From assembly GCA_013298845.1 (NCBI GenBank), contig JAAFJN010000020.1, positions 35,619 through 84,883 on the forward strand: a stretch of 49,265 nucleotides of DNA, in the 5' to 3' direction. The notes beneath the pieces are model-generated. The model did not search any database, was not told the origin of the DNA, and saw only the letters and a list, made by a program, of their open reading frames with translations. Positions 34,119 to 43,715 of this stretch are shown piece by piece. This DNA is from Chitinophagales bacterium (lineage in GTDB: Bacteria; Bacteroidota; Bacteroidia; Chitinophagales; Saprospiraceae). Each line of letters begins with the position of its first letter. Within the stretch, counting starts at the first letter, position 1. The translations under genes and the position numbers were made by a program.

Positions 34119-35798
34119 TTATCTGGCGTACGCTACCGCGCGTTTTTCGCGGATTACCGTCACGCGAATCTGGCCGGGATACTGCATTTCATCCTGAATT
34201 TTTTGTGAAATCAGGAACGACAAATCGTCGGCGTATTGATCCGTTACTTTATCGGCTTCCACAATCACGCGAAGTTCGCGACCGGCCTGCATAGCGAATG
34301 CATTGGAGACGCCGTCGTAACTGCGCGCCAATTCTTCCAATTCACCAATGCGTTTGAGGTAGTTTTCCAAAATTTCGCGACGAGCACCGGGGCGAGCGCC
34401 GGAAATGGCGTCACAAGCCTGTACAATCGGCGAAATGATGTTGTTCATCTCAATCTCGTCGTGGTGGGCACCCACGGCATTCACCACCACCGGGTGTTCG
34501 CCGTGTTGTTCGCACAACTGCATACCCACGAGCGCGTGTGAGAGTTCGGTTTCCTCTTCGGCTACTTTACCAATATCGTGCAACAAACCGGCGCGTTTGG
34601 CCATTTTGATTTGTTTGGGGTTCAAACCCAGTTCAGCCGCCATCAAACCGCAGAGTTCCGCCGTTTCGATGGAGTGCTTCAACAGGTTTTGACCGTACGA
34701 TGAACGGAAACGCATCCGACCAACCATGCGCACTAACGCCGGATTAAGACCGTGGATATTGTGTTCGATCACGGTACGTTCCCCGATCTCGATAATTTGC
34801 TCTTCTAATTGTTTACGCACTTTGGCCACTACTTCTTCAATCCGTTGCGGGTGGATACGGCCATCGGCCACCAAACGCTGGAGGGAAAGACGGGCAACTT
34901 CGCGGCGAATCGGGTCGAACGACGAAATAACAATCGCTTCCGGGGTATCGTCCACAATCACCTCAACGCCGGTAGCGGCTTCGAGGGCGCGGATATTACG
35001 ACCTTCACGACCGATGATCTGGCCTTTCATGTCGTCGTTTTCCAGGTTAAACACCGATACGGTATTTTCGATGGTAAACTCGGCGGCGGTGCGCTGAATG
35101 GTTTGGATAATGATTTTTTTGGCCTCTTTATTGGCGTTGAGTTTGGCCGCCGCAATGGCATCTTTCACGATGGAAAGGGCTTCACTTTCGCTTTTCAGTT
35201 TTACCTGCTCCAATAATTGGTCTTTGGCTTCTTGTTGGGTAAGTCGGGCAATTTTTTCCAGGGCTTTGATGCGCTCTTCGTTGGCGGCATCGAGTTCTTC
35301 TTTCTTTTTCTGGATGATTTTTACCTGCTTATCCAAATTTTCGCGAATCGTTTCAATTTCAATTTCGCGGTTATCAAGATCACTTTTCTTTTTGGATAAC
35401 TCTTCGAAGCGTGCGCTCAGGGCATCTTCTTCCACTTTCAGGTCTTTTTGCAACGCGGCAATTTCGAGTTCCGTTTCCTTCAGTTTGAGTTGATGTTGCG
35501 CTTTTTCGCTTTCAAACTGCGTTTTCATTTCCGCGTACCGTTGTTTGGCTTCCTGAATTTTCTGCTGTTTGATGCGCTCGTTTTCCGATTCGGCTTTGTC
35601 CACAATTTTTTCGGCTTTCAGAGATGCTTCGCTTTGAATGCGTTCTGCACCCAGGCGGGCTTCCTGAATAATGAGGTCGGCTTTCCGATTGCTTTCTTCA
35701 ATCGCCTTTTGGGTATCGGCCTGTTTGCCGCGGCTGGCGAGGAACCAGGCAACGCCCCCTCCTCCTACCAGTCCTATGATGATGCTAATTATATCCAT
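34119..35798 (-). CDS. rny: Ribonuclease Y
   Basis: The 559-residue endoribonuclease has an N-terminal membrane anchor ([20 protein letters not shown]), a long coiled coil (about 30-230), a KH domain with [17 protein letters not shown], and an HD hydrolase domain with LLHDIGK (His407, Asp408) and AVGAHHDE. It starts bulk mRNA decay at the inner membrane. Length and order match the family fully. It is 51 bp downstream of pheT, in the same orientation, probably cotranscribed. In many Bacteroidota small genes such as zapA sit between these two; none fits in the gap here. Confidence 0.97.
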   Translation of the reverse strand: MDIISIIIGLVGGGGVAWFLASRGKQADTQKAIEESNRKADLIIQEARLGAERIQSEASLKAEKIVDKAESENERIKQQKIQEAKQRYAEMKTQFESEKAQHQLKLKETELEIAALQKDLKVEEDALSARFEELSKKKSDLDNREIEIETIRENLDKQVKIIQKKKEELDAANEERIKALEKIARLTQQEAKDQLLEQVKLKSESEALSIVKDAIAAAKLNANKEAKKIIIQTIQRTAAEFTIENTVSVFNLENDDMKGQIIGREGRNIRALEAATGVEVIVDDTPEAIVISSFDPIRREVARLSLQRLVADGRIHPQRIEEVVAKVRKQLEEQIIEIGERTVIEHNIHGLNPALVRMVGRMRFRSSYGQNLLKHSIETAELCGLMAAELGLNPKQIKMAKRAGLLHDIGKVAEEETELSHALVGMQLCEQHGEHPVVVNAVGAHHDEIEMNNIISPIVQACDAISGARPGARREILENYLKRIGELEELARSYDGVSNAFAMQAGRELRVIVEADKVTDQYADDLSFLISQKIQDEMQYPGQIRVTVIREKRAVAYAR

Positions 35799-35849
35799 TG
35801 TTTTGATTAGTATAAATACGATGTTAAAGGTTTAAATATTTGGAGCGGC

Positions 35850-38357
35850 TCAACTTCTAATAACGGCACCCAATTTGGATTGGAAGGCAGTTTGAAGTTG
35901 TTGCATCCATTGGTCAATTTCTTTATCCTGCAATGTTTTTTCAAAATCCTCAAATACAAAACTTACGGCGTATGATTTTTTACCCTGGCCTATTTTGCTT
36001 TCGTCTTCAAAAACGTCGAATAAATTCACATCTTTCAACGCTTTTTTGACGGTTTTGTTGGCCAACTGGCGAATTTCGCCAAAAGATACGGCTTGATCCA
36101 GCACCAACGCGAGGTCGCGCCGAACGGTAGGGAATCGGCTCAGTTCACTGTATTGGATTTTGATATTAGACAATGCTTTCACCATGTTTTCGAAGTGAAA
36201 ATCGGCGAAATATACGGTGTTTTTTACGTCAAATTTTTTAGAAAGGCCCGCTTGAACGGCTCCGAACGTTACAATTTCCTGAGGGCCACGGTGGTAGCGC
36301 AGGGCCATTTTGAACGGTCCGTCGTTTTGTAACGCGGTTTCCTGGTACCCGGTAATACCCATGCGCGACAACAATTGGTTGACATAGGTCTTGAGCGTGA
36401 AAAAATCAACGCTTTTTTTCGCGGGTGCGTGCCACGATTCGCTGCTGTGCGCGCCCGTCAGGCACAAGCCCAAACGCATCACTTCGGTAAATCCGGCGGT
36501 GGAGCGGTTTTCGGGGGCCGGTGTATCGGCTACCGGAGTGCGGCTGTAAATTTTGCCAAATTCAAACAGGCGCAAATCGGGGTTTTGGCGGTTTTGGTTG
36601 TGGCGAACCGTTTCCAAAATGCCGGGAATCAGGGTGGGTCGGAGGCAATCCAGCCCTTGGTTAGCGGTATTGTGTACCCGAACCACGGTGCCTTCGGCAA
36701 AAGGCAGTACTGCGTTTTCGCCCTGGTACAACGATGAGTCAGAGAGGGAAAGGCACATGGCCTCCAAAAAACCCTGCGCCGCGAGCACGTCCGAAACTTG
36801 GTTCCGAATGGCCGTTGAATCGGGTTTGGGTGTAATTTCCATACTCGAACGGATGGTGTTCGGCATGGGAACGGTATCAAGGCCGTACACGCGCAAAATT
36901 TCTTCCACCAAATCCGCTTCGCGGGTAACGTCAGGTTTGTTGGTGGGAATAATGGCGGTAAAGCCGGTATCGGTCGCATCTTCCAGGCCGATATTCAGCG
37001 CCTGAAGGATGTTTTGAACGGTTTCTTTGGGCAATTGCTCGCCAATCAGCATGTTAATGCGGCTGTATTGCGCCGGAATTTGCGCCGGACGCACGTGTTC
37101 CGGGTACAAATCGGTCACCGGCCCATCAATGCTGCCACCGGCGAGGTCCAGAATCAGCAGTGCCGCACGTTGCAACGCGTACACGGAGCCGTTGGGATCC
37201 ACGCCTTTTTCAAACGCCCAGGCCGCGTCGGTGCGCAGGTTGTGTTTGAGCATGGAACGGCGGATGGAACGCGGGTTGAAACAAGCACTTTCCAGAAAAA
37301 TGGCCGTAGTGCTGTCTTTTACGCCACTTTTTGCGCCGCCAAATACCCCGCCAATGCACATCGGGGTGCTATTTCCGTCGCAAATCATCAGATCGTCGGC
37401 GAAAAGTTTGCGCTCTACTTCGTCCAGGGTTTGGAAGGGCGTGCCTTCCGGCAGGGTTTTTACCAAAACGGTGTTACCGGCAATGGCGGCCCGGTCGAAC
37501 GCGTGTAAGGGTTGACCCAATTCGGCGCGCACGTAGTTGGTCACATCCACAATGTTGTTGATGGGGCGAATACCCACGGCCAACAAGCGGTTTTTTAACC
37601 AATCGGGGCTTTCTTTTACCTGGACGCCGGAAATACACACGCCGGAATAACGCGGACAAGCCTCCGGTTTTTCTACCTTAATGGTAAGCGGGGAGGACTG
37701 GTTTCCCGCCGAAAAGCCGGAAACATTGGGTGTTTTGAAACTGTAATGGGGGTTATTGTGGTGGCGCATGTAGGCCAACAGGTCGCGCGCCACCCCGAGG
37801 TGGTTAGTCGCGTCGGCGCGGTTGGGCGTAAGGCCCACTTCAAAAACGATGTCACTGGAAATATTAAAGTGTTCGGCGGCCGTGATGCCCAACGGAATCG
37901 CGGGTGGCAATACCATGATGCCGGAGTGATCGTGACCGAGGCCCAATTCATCTTCGGCGCAAATCATGCCTTGGGAGGCAACGCCACGCACTTTTCGTTC
38001 CGCAATGGTGAACAGGGTGCCGTCTTTGGAAAAGACATGAGCACCGGGCAGGGCCACGAATACTTTTTGGCCTGCCGCCACATTGGGAGCACCGCATACA
38101 ATGGATAATGTACGCGTTTGACCGGGGTGAGCCGGGTCGCTGACTTCCACCTGGGTTGCGGAAAGATGGTCGGTATCCGGGATGGGTTCGCAAGCGGTAA
38201 CCAAACCGGTTACTACTTTATCCAAATCTGCCGGAGATGTTTTTACTTCCTCAAAACCTTCAACTTCCAAGCCCAAAGATGTCAATATATCAGCGATTTC
38301 AGTGGGGGTATTATGTAAAACGAGAAAATCTCGCAACCAATTCAACGATATTTTCAT
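35850..38357 (-). CDS. pheT: Phenylalanine-tRNA ligase beta subunit
   Basis: The 835-residue protein has the bacterial PheT domains in order: an N-terminal tRNA-binding domain (about 40-150, with LSIVCGAPNVAAGQKV), B3/B4 editing domain, B5, the catalytic-like core, and the C-terminal anticodon-binding FDX-ACB fold (about 740-835; SRFPTVRRDLALVLD). It forms the (alpha-beta)2 enzyme with PheS, encoded elsewhere. A TACCTTTG promoter element lies about 34 bp upstream. Confidence 0.97.
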   Translation of the reverse strand: MKISLNWLRDFLVLHNTPTEIADILTSLGLEVEGFEEVKTSPADLDKVVTGLVTACEPIPDTDHLSATQVEVSDPAHPGQTRTLSIVCGAPNVAAGQKVFVALPGAHVFSKDGTLFTIAERKVRGVASQGMICAEDELGLGHDHSGIMVLPPAIPLGITAAEHFNISSDIVFEVGLTPNRADATNHLGVARDLLAYMRHHNNPHYSFKTPNVSGFSAGNQSSPLTIKVEKPEACPRYSGVCISGVQVKESPDWLKNRLLAVGIRPINNIVDVTNYVRAELGQPLHAFDRAAIAGNTVLVKTLPEGTPFQTLDEVERKLFADDLMICDGNSTPMCIGGVFGGAKSGVKDSTTAIFLESACFNPRSIRRSMLKHNLRTDAAWAFEKGVDPNGSVYALQRAALLILDLAGGSIDGPVTDLYPEHVRPAQIPAQYSRINMLIGEQLPKETVQNILQALNIGLEDATDTGFTAIIPTNKPDVTREADLVEEILRVYGLDTVPMPNTIRSSMEITPKPDSTAIRNQVSDVLAAQGFLEAMCLSLSDSSLYQGENAVLPFAEGTVVRVHNTANQGLDCLRPTLIPGILETVRHNQNRQNPDLRLFEFGKIYSRTPVADTPAPENRSTAGFTEVMRLGLCLTGAHSSESWHAPAKKSVDFFTLKTYVNQLLSRMGITGYQETALQNDGPFKMALRYHRGPQEIVTFGAVQAGLSKKFDVKNTVYFADFHFENMVKALSNIKIQYSELSRFPTVRRDLALVLDQAVSFGEIRQLANKTVKKALKDVNLFDVFEDESKIGQGKKSYAVSFVFEDFEKTLQDKEIDQWMQQLQTAFQSKLGAVIRS

Positions 38358-38390
38358 TACCTCAAATAATCAATCATAAGTATTAATGGG

Positions 38391-38398
38391 CAAAGGTA
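38391..38398 (-). promoter_or_regulatory. -7 element TACCTTTG for pheT
   Basis: Minus-strand exact match to TAnnTTTG. A TTTG occurs only 12 bp upstream, not at 19, so the -33 part is uncertain. Confidence 0.4.
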
Positions 38399-38567
38399 GA
38401 AGATATTCCGCAAAAATTCGAGCGCATTGTTAAAGGAAATTAAATAAAATATTTCAGCGGGCCATTATTTTTTGTTGTAAAACGGCCCCTTATCCGGGAA
38501 TTATCTTGAAATTTGCGGCCCTTCCCGCTGTGTTTTTTGTAAATAACCAAAATTGTATCTAAATTTT

Positions 38568-39014
38568 ATGAACAAAAAATACATCGCGACCGTCGTTTTT
38601 ATGGCGGTTTCCGCTTTTTTATTGGCTCAAAACAGCCCCGATGAAAAGGCAATTTTACAAGTAATTCAGCAGGAAACGGAAGATTTTACCAAAATGCCTT
38701 TTGCCGATGTCGCCCAAAAATATTGGATTTTGGACGAAAAAACCTTTATTTGCACCATTGACCCCGATGGTTCCTGCAGCATCCTCAAAATGGAGCAAAT
38801 TTTGTCGCAAACGGAAATAATGCCCCACGAAAAAACTAAAGTGGAAAAAACGGAGTTTAAAGTATTCCTGTCGGGTAACAACGCCACCGTGTATCACCAT
38901 CAATTGGTCAAGTTGGAAGCCGAGGGTATAATTATCAGAAGCCACGAAGTGCGGAACATGGAAAAGGTTGGGGGCGAATGGAAAATCCATACTTCGTCGG
39001 GCGTGAAGTATTAA
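38568..39014 (+). CDS. Exported NTF2-like (DUF4440/SnoaL-type) protein, copy 1
   Basis: The 148-residue protein has a signal peptide (MNKKYIATVVFMAVSAFLLAQ). The rest fits a single NTF2-like alpha+beta barrel: DEKAILQVIQQETEDFTKMP helix, WILDEKTFI, and the end HEVRNMEKVGGEWKIHTSS. The function of exported members is unknown. I choose the ATG at 38568 because it begins the signal peptide exactly. It is a close paralogue of the next gene, which starts 14 bp after the stop. Confidence 0.8.
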   Translation: MNKKYIATVVFMAVSAFLLAQNSPDEKAILQVIQQETEDFTKMPFADVAQKYWILDEKTFICTIDPDGSCSILKMEQILSQTEIMPHEKTKVEKTEFKVFLSGNNATVYHHQLVKLEAEGIIIRSHEVRNMEKVGGEWKIHTSSGVKY

Positions 39015-39028
39015 TTTACACATCTACC

Positions 39029-39478
39029 ATGTTAAAAACGAACCTTACACTGTTACTACTGTTGGCATTAAATGTCACCTTGAAAGCACAAACTACCGAA
39101 GACGAAAAAGCCATTATTCAGGTAATTGAGCAGGAAACCCTCGATTTCACCCAAATGCCTTTTTCCGAAGTGGCCAAAAAACACTGGGTTTTGGACGAAA
39201 AAACCTTTATTTTGGTCAACGACGAGGAAAGAGAACCCAGAGTGTTGCGGCAGGAAGACATGCTGGCCAACAGTGAACTGGCACCGCAGGAAAAAATGAC
39301 CGTCCTCAAAGAGAACTATATCATTACTGTTGTGGGCGATATGGCCAACGTTTATTGCCAACAAACAGTCACCCACCATGAGTATAATTCCGTTCAACGC
39401 AGCCACGAAGTGCGCACCATGCAAAAAGTAAACGGCACGTGGAAACTGCACAACCTCACGGTGCTGAATTACAAATAA
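39029..39478 (+). CDS. Exported NTF2-like protein, copy 2
   Basis: The 149-residue protein has a signal peptide (ends NVTLKAQ) and a domain clearly paralogous to the preceding protein: DEKAIIQVIEQETLDFTQMP, HWVLDEKTFI, and SHEVRTMQKVNGTWKLHN. The middle has diverged (EEREPRVLRQEDMLAN). The frame opens earlier at 38978, inside gene 1, but the ATG at 39029 gives the signal peptide. The two genes form a small operon that meets the convergent zinc-ribbon gene 9 bp further on. Confidence 0.8.
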   Translation: MLKTNLTLLLLLALNVTLKAQTTEDEKAIIQVIEQETLDFTQMPFSEVAKKHWVLDEKTFILVNDEEREPRVLRQEDMLANSELAPQEKMTVLKENYIITVVGDMANVYCQQTVTHHEYNSVQRSHEVRTMQKVNGTWKLHNLTVLNYK

Positions 39479-39487
39479 AACGCCGCG

Positions 39488-40438
39488 CTATTGGGCCGCT
39501 AATTCCGGCTCTTTCCATCCTTTAAGTTTTTTCAGGAGTTTGCACAACTTGAGGTTCAGCCGTGCATTGGCCGTAAAAAACTGCTGGTTGACCAAAATCC
39601 AATCCTTTTCCTTTACCACGGTGTGAATGTCGGGGTACTGCACGGCTTTGGCCTTTTCAAACGGCATTTTCCAATACAGCCCCTTATCGGTCATGGCAAA
39701 CCCTTCCTTGCAATTGCCCTTGATGGACAAATCAAGGATAAAATACACCTTTTCGCGGCGTTGGGCAAACAAAAAACTTTTGCACGCATTCACGAGGTAA
39801 TCGGCGGGCATGGTGACAAAATTACTGTACACCGTTTCTTCTTCCTTGTCAAAATCCAAATAATCGGCAATCATGGCTTTTAGGTCCGTCTTACCCGGAC
39901 GGGCCTGTTCGTGCCGTAAAATGGTCTCCGGCAGCACAAAACCGTGCAAATCGGGGCAGAATTGAATAATAAAATAGTCCAATAGCCCCTCAAACGAGCG
40001 GTACAATTTTTGGTCAATTTCCTCTAACCCGTTTTCGCCAAATCGTTGGTAATGTGTGGCAATATCCCGCGAAATTTGCACCGAACGCACCTGATACACT
40101 TCCTTAAACGCCGATTGGTAAAATCGCTCCACGTAATCGCCATACCGCACAATATCGTGTTCCTCTTCCACCCGCTGGCGCAAACTGGCAAAAAATTGCG
40201 CCCGCACCTGATCGGTCAAATCGGCTTGTTGAAAATCAATAACGTAACGCGGTGCGTAAGGACGGGCCTTGGCACCTTCAAAATGAAAACCGCAATGGTG
40301 ACAAAAAACCGAACTCAACGGGTTATCACCCTTGCAGGCGGGGCAAGATTTGGAGCGTTCGACAATTTTATCGCCGCAGCGATGACAAAACTTTGCCCCT
40401 GGTAGAACCTCAACTGTGCATTTAGGACATAAATTCAT
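39488..40438 (-). CDS. Double zinc-ribbon protein of unknown function
   Basis: The 316-residue cytosolic protein begins with two zinc ribbons: Cys4/7/18/21 and Cys32/35/46/49 (CPKC, CHRCG, CPAC, CHHCG). The remaining 260 residues are alpha/beta without a family I recognise, with DILTVVKEKDWILVNQQF-like strands near the end resembling a PH-like fold. A full-consensus promoter ends only four bases before the ATG, so the mRNA may be leaderless. Ribbon-first proteins of this type often regulate or scaffold, but the role is unknown. Confidence 0.75.
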   Translation of the reverse strand: MNLCPKCTVEVLPGAKFCHRCGDKIVERSKSCPACKGDNPLSSVFCHHCGFHFEGAKARPYAPRYVIDFQQADLTDQVRAQFFASLRQRVEEEHDIVRYGDYVERFYQSAFKEVYQVRSVQISRDIATHYQRFGENGLEEIDQKLYRSFEGLLDYFIIQFCPDLHGFVLPETILRHEQARPGKTDLKAMIADYLDFDKEEETVYSNFVTMPADYLVNACKSFLFAQRREKVYFILDLSIKGNCKEGFAMTDKGLYWKMPFEKAKAVQYPDIHTVVKEKDWILVNQQFFTANARLNLKLCKLLKKLKGWKEPELAAQ

Positions 40439-40442
40439 AGCA

Positions 40443-40473
40443 CAAAGGTAGGGCCTCTTTTTTGAAACACAAA
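40443..40473 (-). promoter_or_regulatory. Promoter TTTG-N19-TACCTTTG at the zinc-ribbon gene
   Basis: -33 TTTG at 40470-40473, 19 bp, -7 TACCTTTG at 40443-40450 on the minus strand. The expected start of transcription falls on or just after the ATG (40436-40438). Confidence 0.6.
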
Positions 40474-40541
40474 ATGTTTTTTATTTTTTGTGTTGACTTT
40501 TATGTCATTTTTCGACTAACATTTTGTTGGTAATTTTTGCA

Positions 40542-40575
40542 CAAAAAAACGCCACCGCAAATGAATGCGATGGCG
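40542..40575 (-). terminator. Second hairpin with T-run downstream of the DUF1508 gene
   Basis: cgccaccgca (40550-40559) and tgcgatggcg (40566-40575) pair at 9 of 10 positions, with a run of seven T on the minus strand after it. Confidence 0.6.
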
Positions 40576-40610
40576 TACTATTCCCAATCTTCAAAAATGT
40601 ATTCCAAAAA

Positions 40611-40662
40611 CAAAAAAACGAACGCCCTACAACAAGCAACAAAAAAACGAACGCCCTACAAC
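40611..40662. repeat. 23-bp direct repeat
   Basis: Identical copies at 40611-40633 and 40640-40662, starting with an A-run and ending ccctacaac. The second copy overlaps the terminator hairpin; the first looks like a duplicated 3' half of it. Confidence 0.75.
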
Positions 40663-40666
40663 GGGC
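40641..40666 (-). terminator. First terminator downstream of the DUF1508 gene
   Basis: gccc/gggc stem around tacaac (40653-40666) followed on the minus strand by gttcg and seven T. The sequence gcccgttgtag is shared with the terminator at 2387-2422. Confidence 0.55.
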
Positions 40667-40701
40667 AAAACTAATTCAACCAATTCAACCCTTCCTAACC
40701 C

Positions 40702-43425
40702 TTACTTCCCACAAAAAAAGAAGTGGTTGCCGCAGGTTTTCATAAAATGCAGGTCGCAACCGTTGGCCGCTTTGATGTGGAACGCTTTCAGGTCGTCACC
40801 TTGCGTATCGAGGCGGGCGTAGAGCGTTTTGTGCGCTTTGCTGTAACCGATATTGCCCACGGTGCCGGCGGGTAATTCCACCGCGCTGAACATTTCCGGT
40901 TTCGCGTCGGCGAAGCCATTTTTATAACCCATCGCTTTAAACATCCGGTCGAGGAAACGTTTGTCCACGGCGTTGGACGAACTGCGCGACGCAAGTTTGG
41001 TGTAAAACTCGGCGGGAGACAGGCCGTGAGAGTTGCCAAATTCGGGGTTTGTACCGAGGCGGTGCAGTGACTGTGGCGTGCCTTTGCCCGGACGGAATAC
41101 CGGATCGGTTTGCGCGTCGCAGTTGCAGGTCATGGCCGAAGCGGCCGGGGTAGCGGGTTTGGCTTCATTGGCGGTAGTGGTTGTGCTGCCTCCGTTGGCG
41201 GCACCATTAACGCCTGTGTTTGCGCCGCTATTCGCCGAGAGATTGGCTCCGTTTTTACCCAAAGTATCGGTAGCGGCGGTGCCCACTGTTGAACTTGTGG
41301 TAGCGGGTTTGGCTCCGCAGCCATCGCAGCCGCGCATCAGTAACCAGGCGAGCAAACCGAGCAACAACAGACCCAATAACCATTTCCACCAGTCGTTTCC
41401 GCTGGTAGTTGCAATGGGAGCCGCGTCTTTGGCGGTCGTGAAGGCTTCGGGTGCGGCGGCTGGTACGGCTTTGGCCCCGGTATTGACCACTTTTGTGGCC
41501 GGGGCCAGTGGTGCCACCGGAACTACTTCTTCCGGTTCAGCGTCGTCGCCCCAGCCCCCGTGGGCTCCGAGGAACGGCAAAAACCAGGCTAACATGGCGG
41601 CTTTATCTTTAATGTGGCAAGAACGCGCAATTTCCTGGTGGTTGACCGCGCGCAGGCTCATGTAGTGGCCGTGTTCGTCTTCCACTTCGCGCCAGTGGTC
41701 TTTAATGCCTCGGTTGCGAATCACCGATTCAATGCCGTTGTCGCGGCGGGTTGGGTCTTTATAACCTTCCGATTTGAGGGCGACGTTGCCCTCATCGTCG
41801 AGCATGGCGAAATAATGCAGACCCGTTTTGGGGTCCTGGAAAATGGTAAATCCTTTAAACGTCGAGGCCGGATGCCCTTCGTAGGCTTTGCAGGGCAAAT
41901 AATCTTCGATGATTTCGCCCGCCCCGGTGGCAATTTTTTCGAGGGCTTCGCGGCTGTAACAATGCAACAAATGCCCGTCGGCGGCGGCTTTGTCGGCAAA
42001 ACCGCAGGAGCGCGCAATTTCCTGGTGATTACCCGCTTTGAGGGCAACGTACCAGAGACCGTCGTTTTCGTCTTGCGAAATGTTGTACCGTTCTTCAATG
42101 TCGCGGTTTTTCAATACCGATTCGATGCCGTTGTCGCGGGATGCGGCCGAAGTGTAACCTTCCGAACGCAAAATAACGCCCCCGTGGCCGTCCACCATCG
42201 CAAAATAGTGCTGCCCGTCTTCAGGGTTAACAAACGTGCTGAAACCGGGATGTTTTTCGGAGGCGGGTTGCCCGGCGTACGCATTGCAGGTGAGGTAATC
42301 TTCTTTTACCTGCATGGTGGGTTTGGCAAAACTGCGCGCCAGTATCGCGGCGGCGGCGGCTTCACTTTCAAAACCGCAGGAACGGGCAATTTCCTGGTGG
42401 TTACCCGCTTTCAAACTGATGTACCATTGGCCGTCGTTTTCGTCCTGGGCAATGGAGTACCGTTCTTCCAGATCGCGGTTGCGTTCCACGGATTCGATGC
42501 CATTGTCCCGCGCCGAGGTGGATTTGTAGCCTTCGGAACGGAGCATAACGTTTCCGGCTCCGTCCAATAGGGCAAAATAATGTTGTCCGTCTTCTTCGTT
42601 GGTAAAAGTGGTGTAGCCGGGGTGCTTATCCGAAGCCGTGTGCCCTTCGTAAGCGGCGCATTCGAGGTAATCTTCAATGGTCACGGCGGCGGTGGAATGG
42701 CTGGCGGCAATAATAGCCCGGGCGGCGGCTTCGGTGTCGTGGCCGCAGGAACGGGCAATTTCCTGGTGGTTCCCGGCTTTCAGGCTAACGTACCAAAGGC
42801 CGTCGGCTTCGTCTTGTACTACGCTGTACCGCTCTTCTATGTCGCGGTTGCGCAGCACCGATTCGATGCCATTATCGCGCGAAGCCTCCGATTTGTAGGC
42901 TTCGGAACGCAGCAACACTTTGCCTTTTCGGCCGGTGAGCGCAAAATAGTGTTGTCCTTCTTCGCTAAAAGTGGTGAAACCGGGGTATTTTTCGGCGGCG
43001 GAATGGCCCCCATAGGCTTCGCACGGCAGATAATCTTCAATGACGGCGGCGGTTTCCACGGCGTCGCTGGCGCACAGCGCAATGTCGGCCTGGGCGGCGG
43101 CTTCGGAATCGAATGGGCAGGAACGGGCAATTTCCTGGTGGTTACCCGCTTTTAGAATGATGTACCAATGGCCATCGGATTCCTGCACAACGCTGTATCG
43201 TTCCTGAATATCGCGGTTTCGGTTAACCGATTCAATCCCGTTGTCGCGGGCTGCCTCGGTGGTGTACGCTTCGGAGCGCAATACAACACGGCCCCGGTTA
43301 GTTACGGCGGCAAAATACCAGGCTCCGGCAGTTTCATCCAGCCAGGTTTTGAACCGGGGATACTTTTCGCTGTCTGCGGCGGCGGCATATTGCTCACAGG
43401 GGAGATAATTGTCAAATTCTGCCAT
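40702..43425 (-). CDS. Membrane protein with five DUF1508 (YegP-type) repeats and a C-terminal exported part
   Basis: The 907-residue protein starts without a signal peptide. Five units of 121-132 residues begin at about residues 8, 133, 254, 378 and 510, each with the pattern (D)YL-x-C-x-A-Y, then two DUF1508 halves: GQHYFAxxxxxGxVxLRSExY / RDNGIESV and GxWYxxLKAGNHQEIARSC. E. coli YegP has one such pair. A Pro/Ala/Thr linker leads to one membrane helix (KWLLGLLLLGLLAWLLMRGC, about 680-700), an Ala/Asn/Thr-rich stretch, and a C-terminal domain of about 110 residues with several Cys (DLHFMKTCGNHFFFCGK). The repeats are therefore probably cytosolic and the end periplasmic. Function unknown. 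Confidence 0.85.
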   Translation of the reverse strand: MAEFDNYLPCEQYAAAADSEKYPRFKTWLDETAGAWYFAAVTNRGRVVLRSEAYTTEAARDNGIESVNRNRDIQERYSVVQESDGHWYIILKAGNHQEIARSCPFDSEAAAQADIALCASDAVETAAVIEDYLPCEAYGGHSAAEKYPGFTTFSEEGQHYFALTGRKGKVLLRSEAYKSEASRDNGIESVLRNRDIEERYSVVQDEADGLWYVSLKAGNHQEIARSCGHDTEAAARAIIAASHSTAAVTIEDYLECAAYEGHTASDKHPGYTTFTNEEDGQHYFALLDGAGNVMLRSEGYKSTSARDNGIESVERNRDLEERYSIAQDENDGQWYISLKAGNHQEIARSCGFESEAAAAAILARSFAKPTMQVKEDYLTCNAYAGQPASEKHPGFSTFVNPEDGQHYFAMVDGHGGVILRSEGYTSAASRDNGIESVLKNRDIEERYNISQDENDGLWYVALKAGNHQEIARSCGFADKAAADGHLLHCYSREALEKIATGAGEIIEDYLPCKAYEGHPASTFKGFTIFQDPKTGLHYFAMLDDEGNVALKSEGYKDPTRRDNGIESVIRNRGIKDHWREVEDEHGHYMSLRAVNHQEIARSCHIKDKAAMLAWFLPFLGAHGGWGDDAEPEEVVPVAPLAPATKVVNTGAKAVPAAAPEAFTTAKDAAPIATTSGNDWWKWLLGLLLLGLLAWLLMRGCDGCGAKPATTSSTVGTAATDTLGKNGANLSANSGANTGVNGAANGGSTTTTANEAKPATPAASAMTCNCDAQTDPVFRPGKGTPQSLHRLGTNPEFGNSHGLSPAEFYTKLASRSSSNAVDKRFLDRMFKAMGYKNGFADAKPEMFSAVELPAGTVGNIGYSKAHKTLYARLDTQGDDLKAFHIKAANGCDLHFMKTCGNHFFFCGK

Positions 43426-43715
43426 GTTAAAGTTACGTTTTGTTTTGATGTGAAAATAGTACGGTTAACGCGTTATCCGGTGCATTTTATACGATAATAC
43501 CGGGGTATCGTCACCCGTGTAATTTCTTGACGGTAAGTAGTACTAAGTTAATTAATGCCGCTAAACTATGCAGTTTTTTGCGAACGAAAATCATTTTTCT
43601 GATTATTTTTTTGAAAATTTGTGCCGCCTAAGTCGGGCATTTAACCCAAATGGCCCATTCGTTTGAAAATCAGGGTAAATTTTTTGTTATAAAAATAAAA
43701 ATTGGACAAATATCT
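43426..43715. other. 290-bp divergent intergenic region
   Basis: Between the divergent DUF1508 and csaA genes. TAACTTTA on the minus strand close to 43430 is one base off a -7 box. No gene, hairpin terminator or clear operator is seen. Confidence 0.4.
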
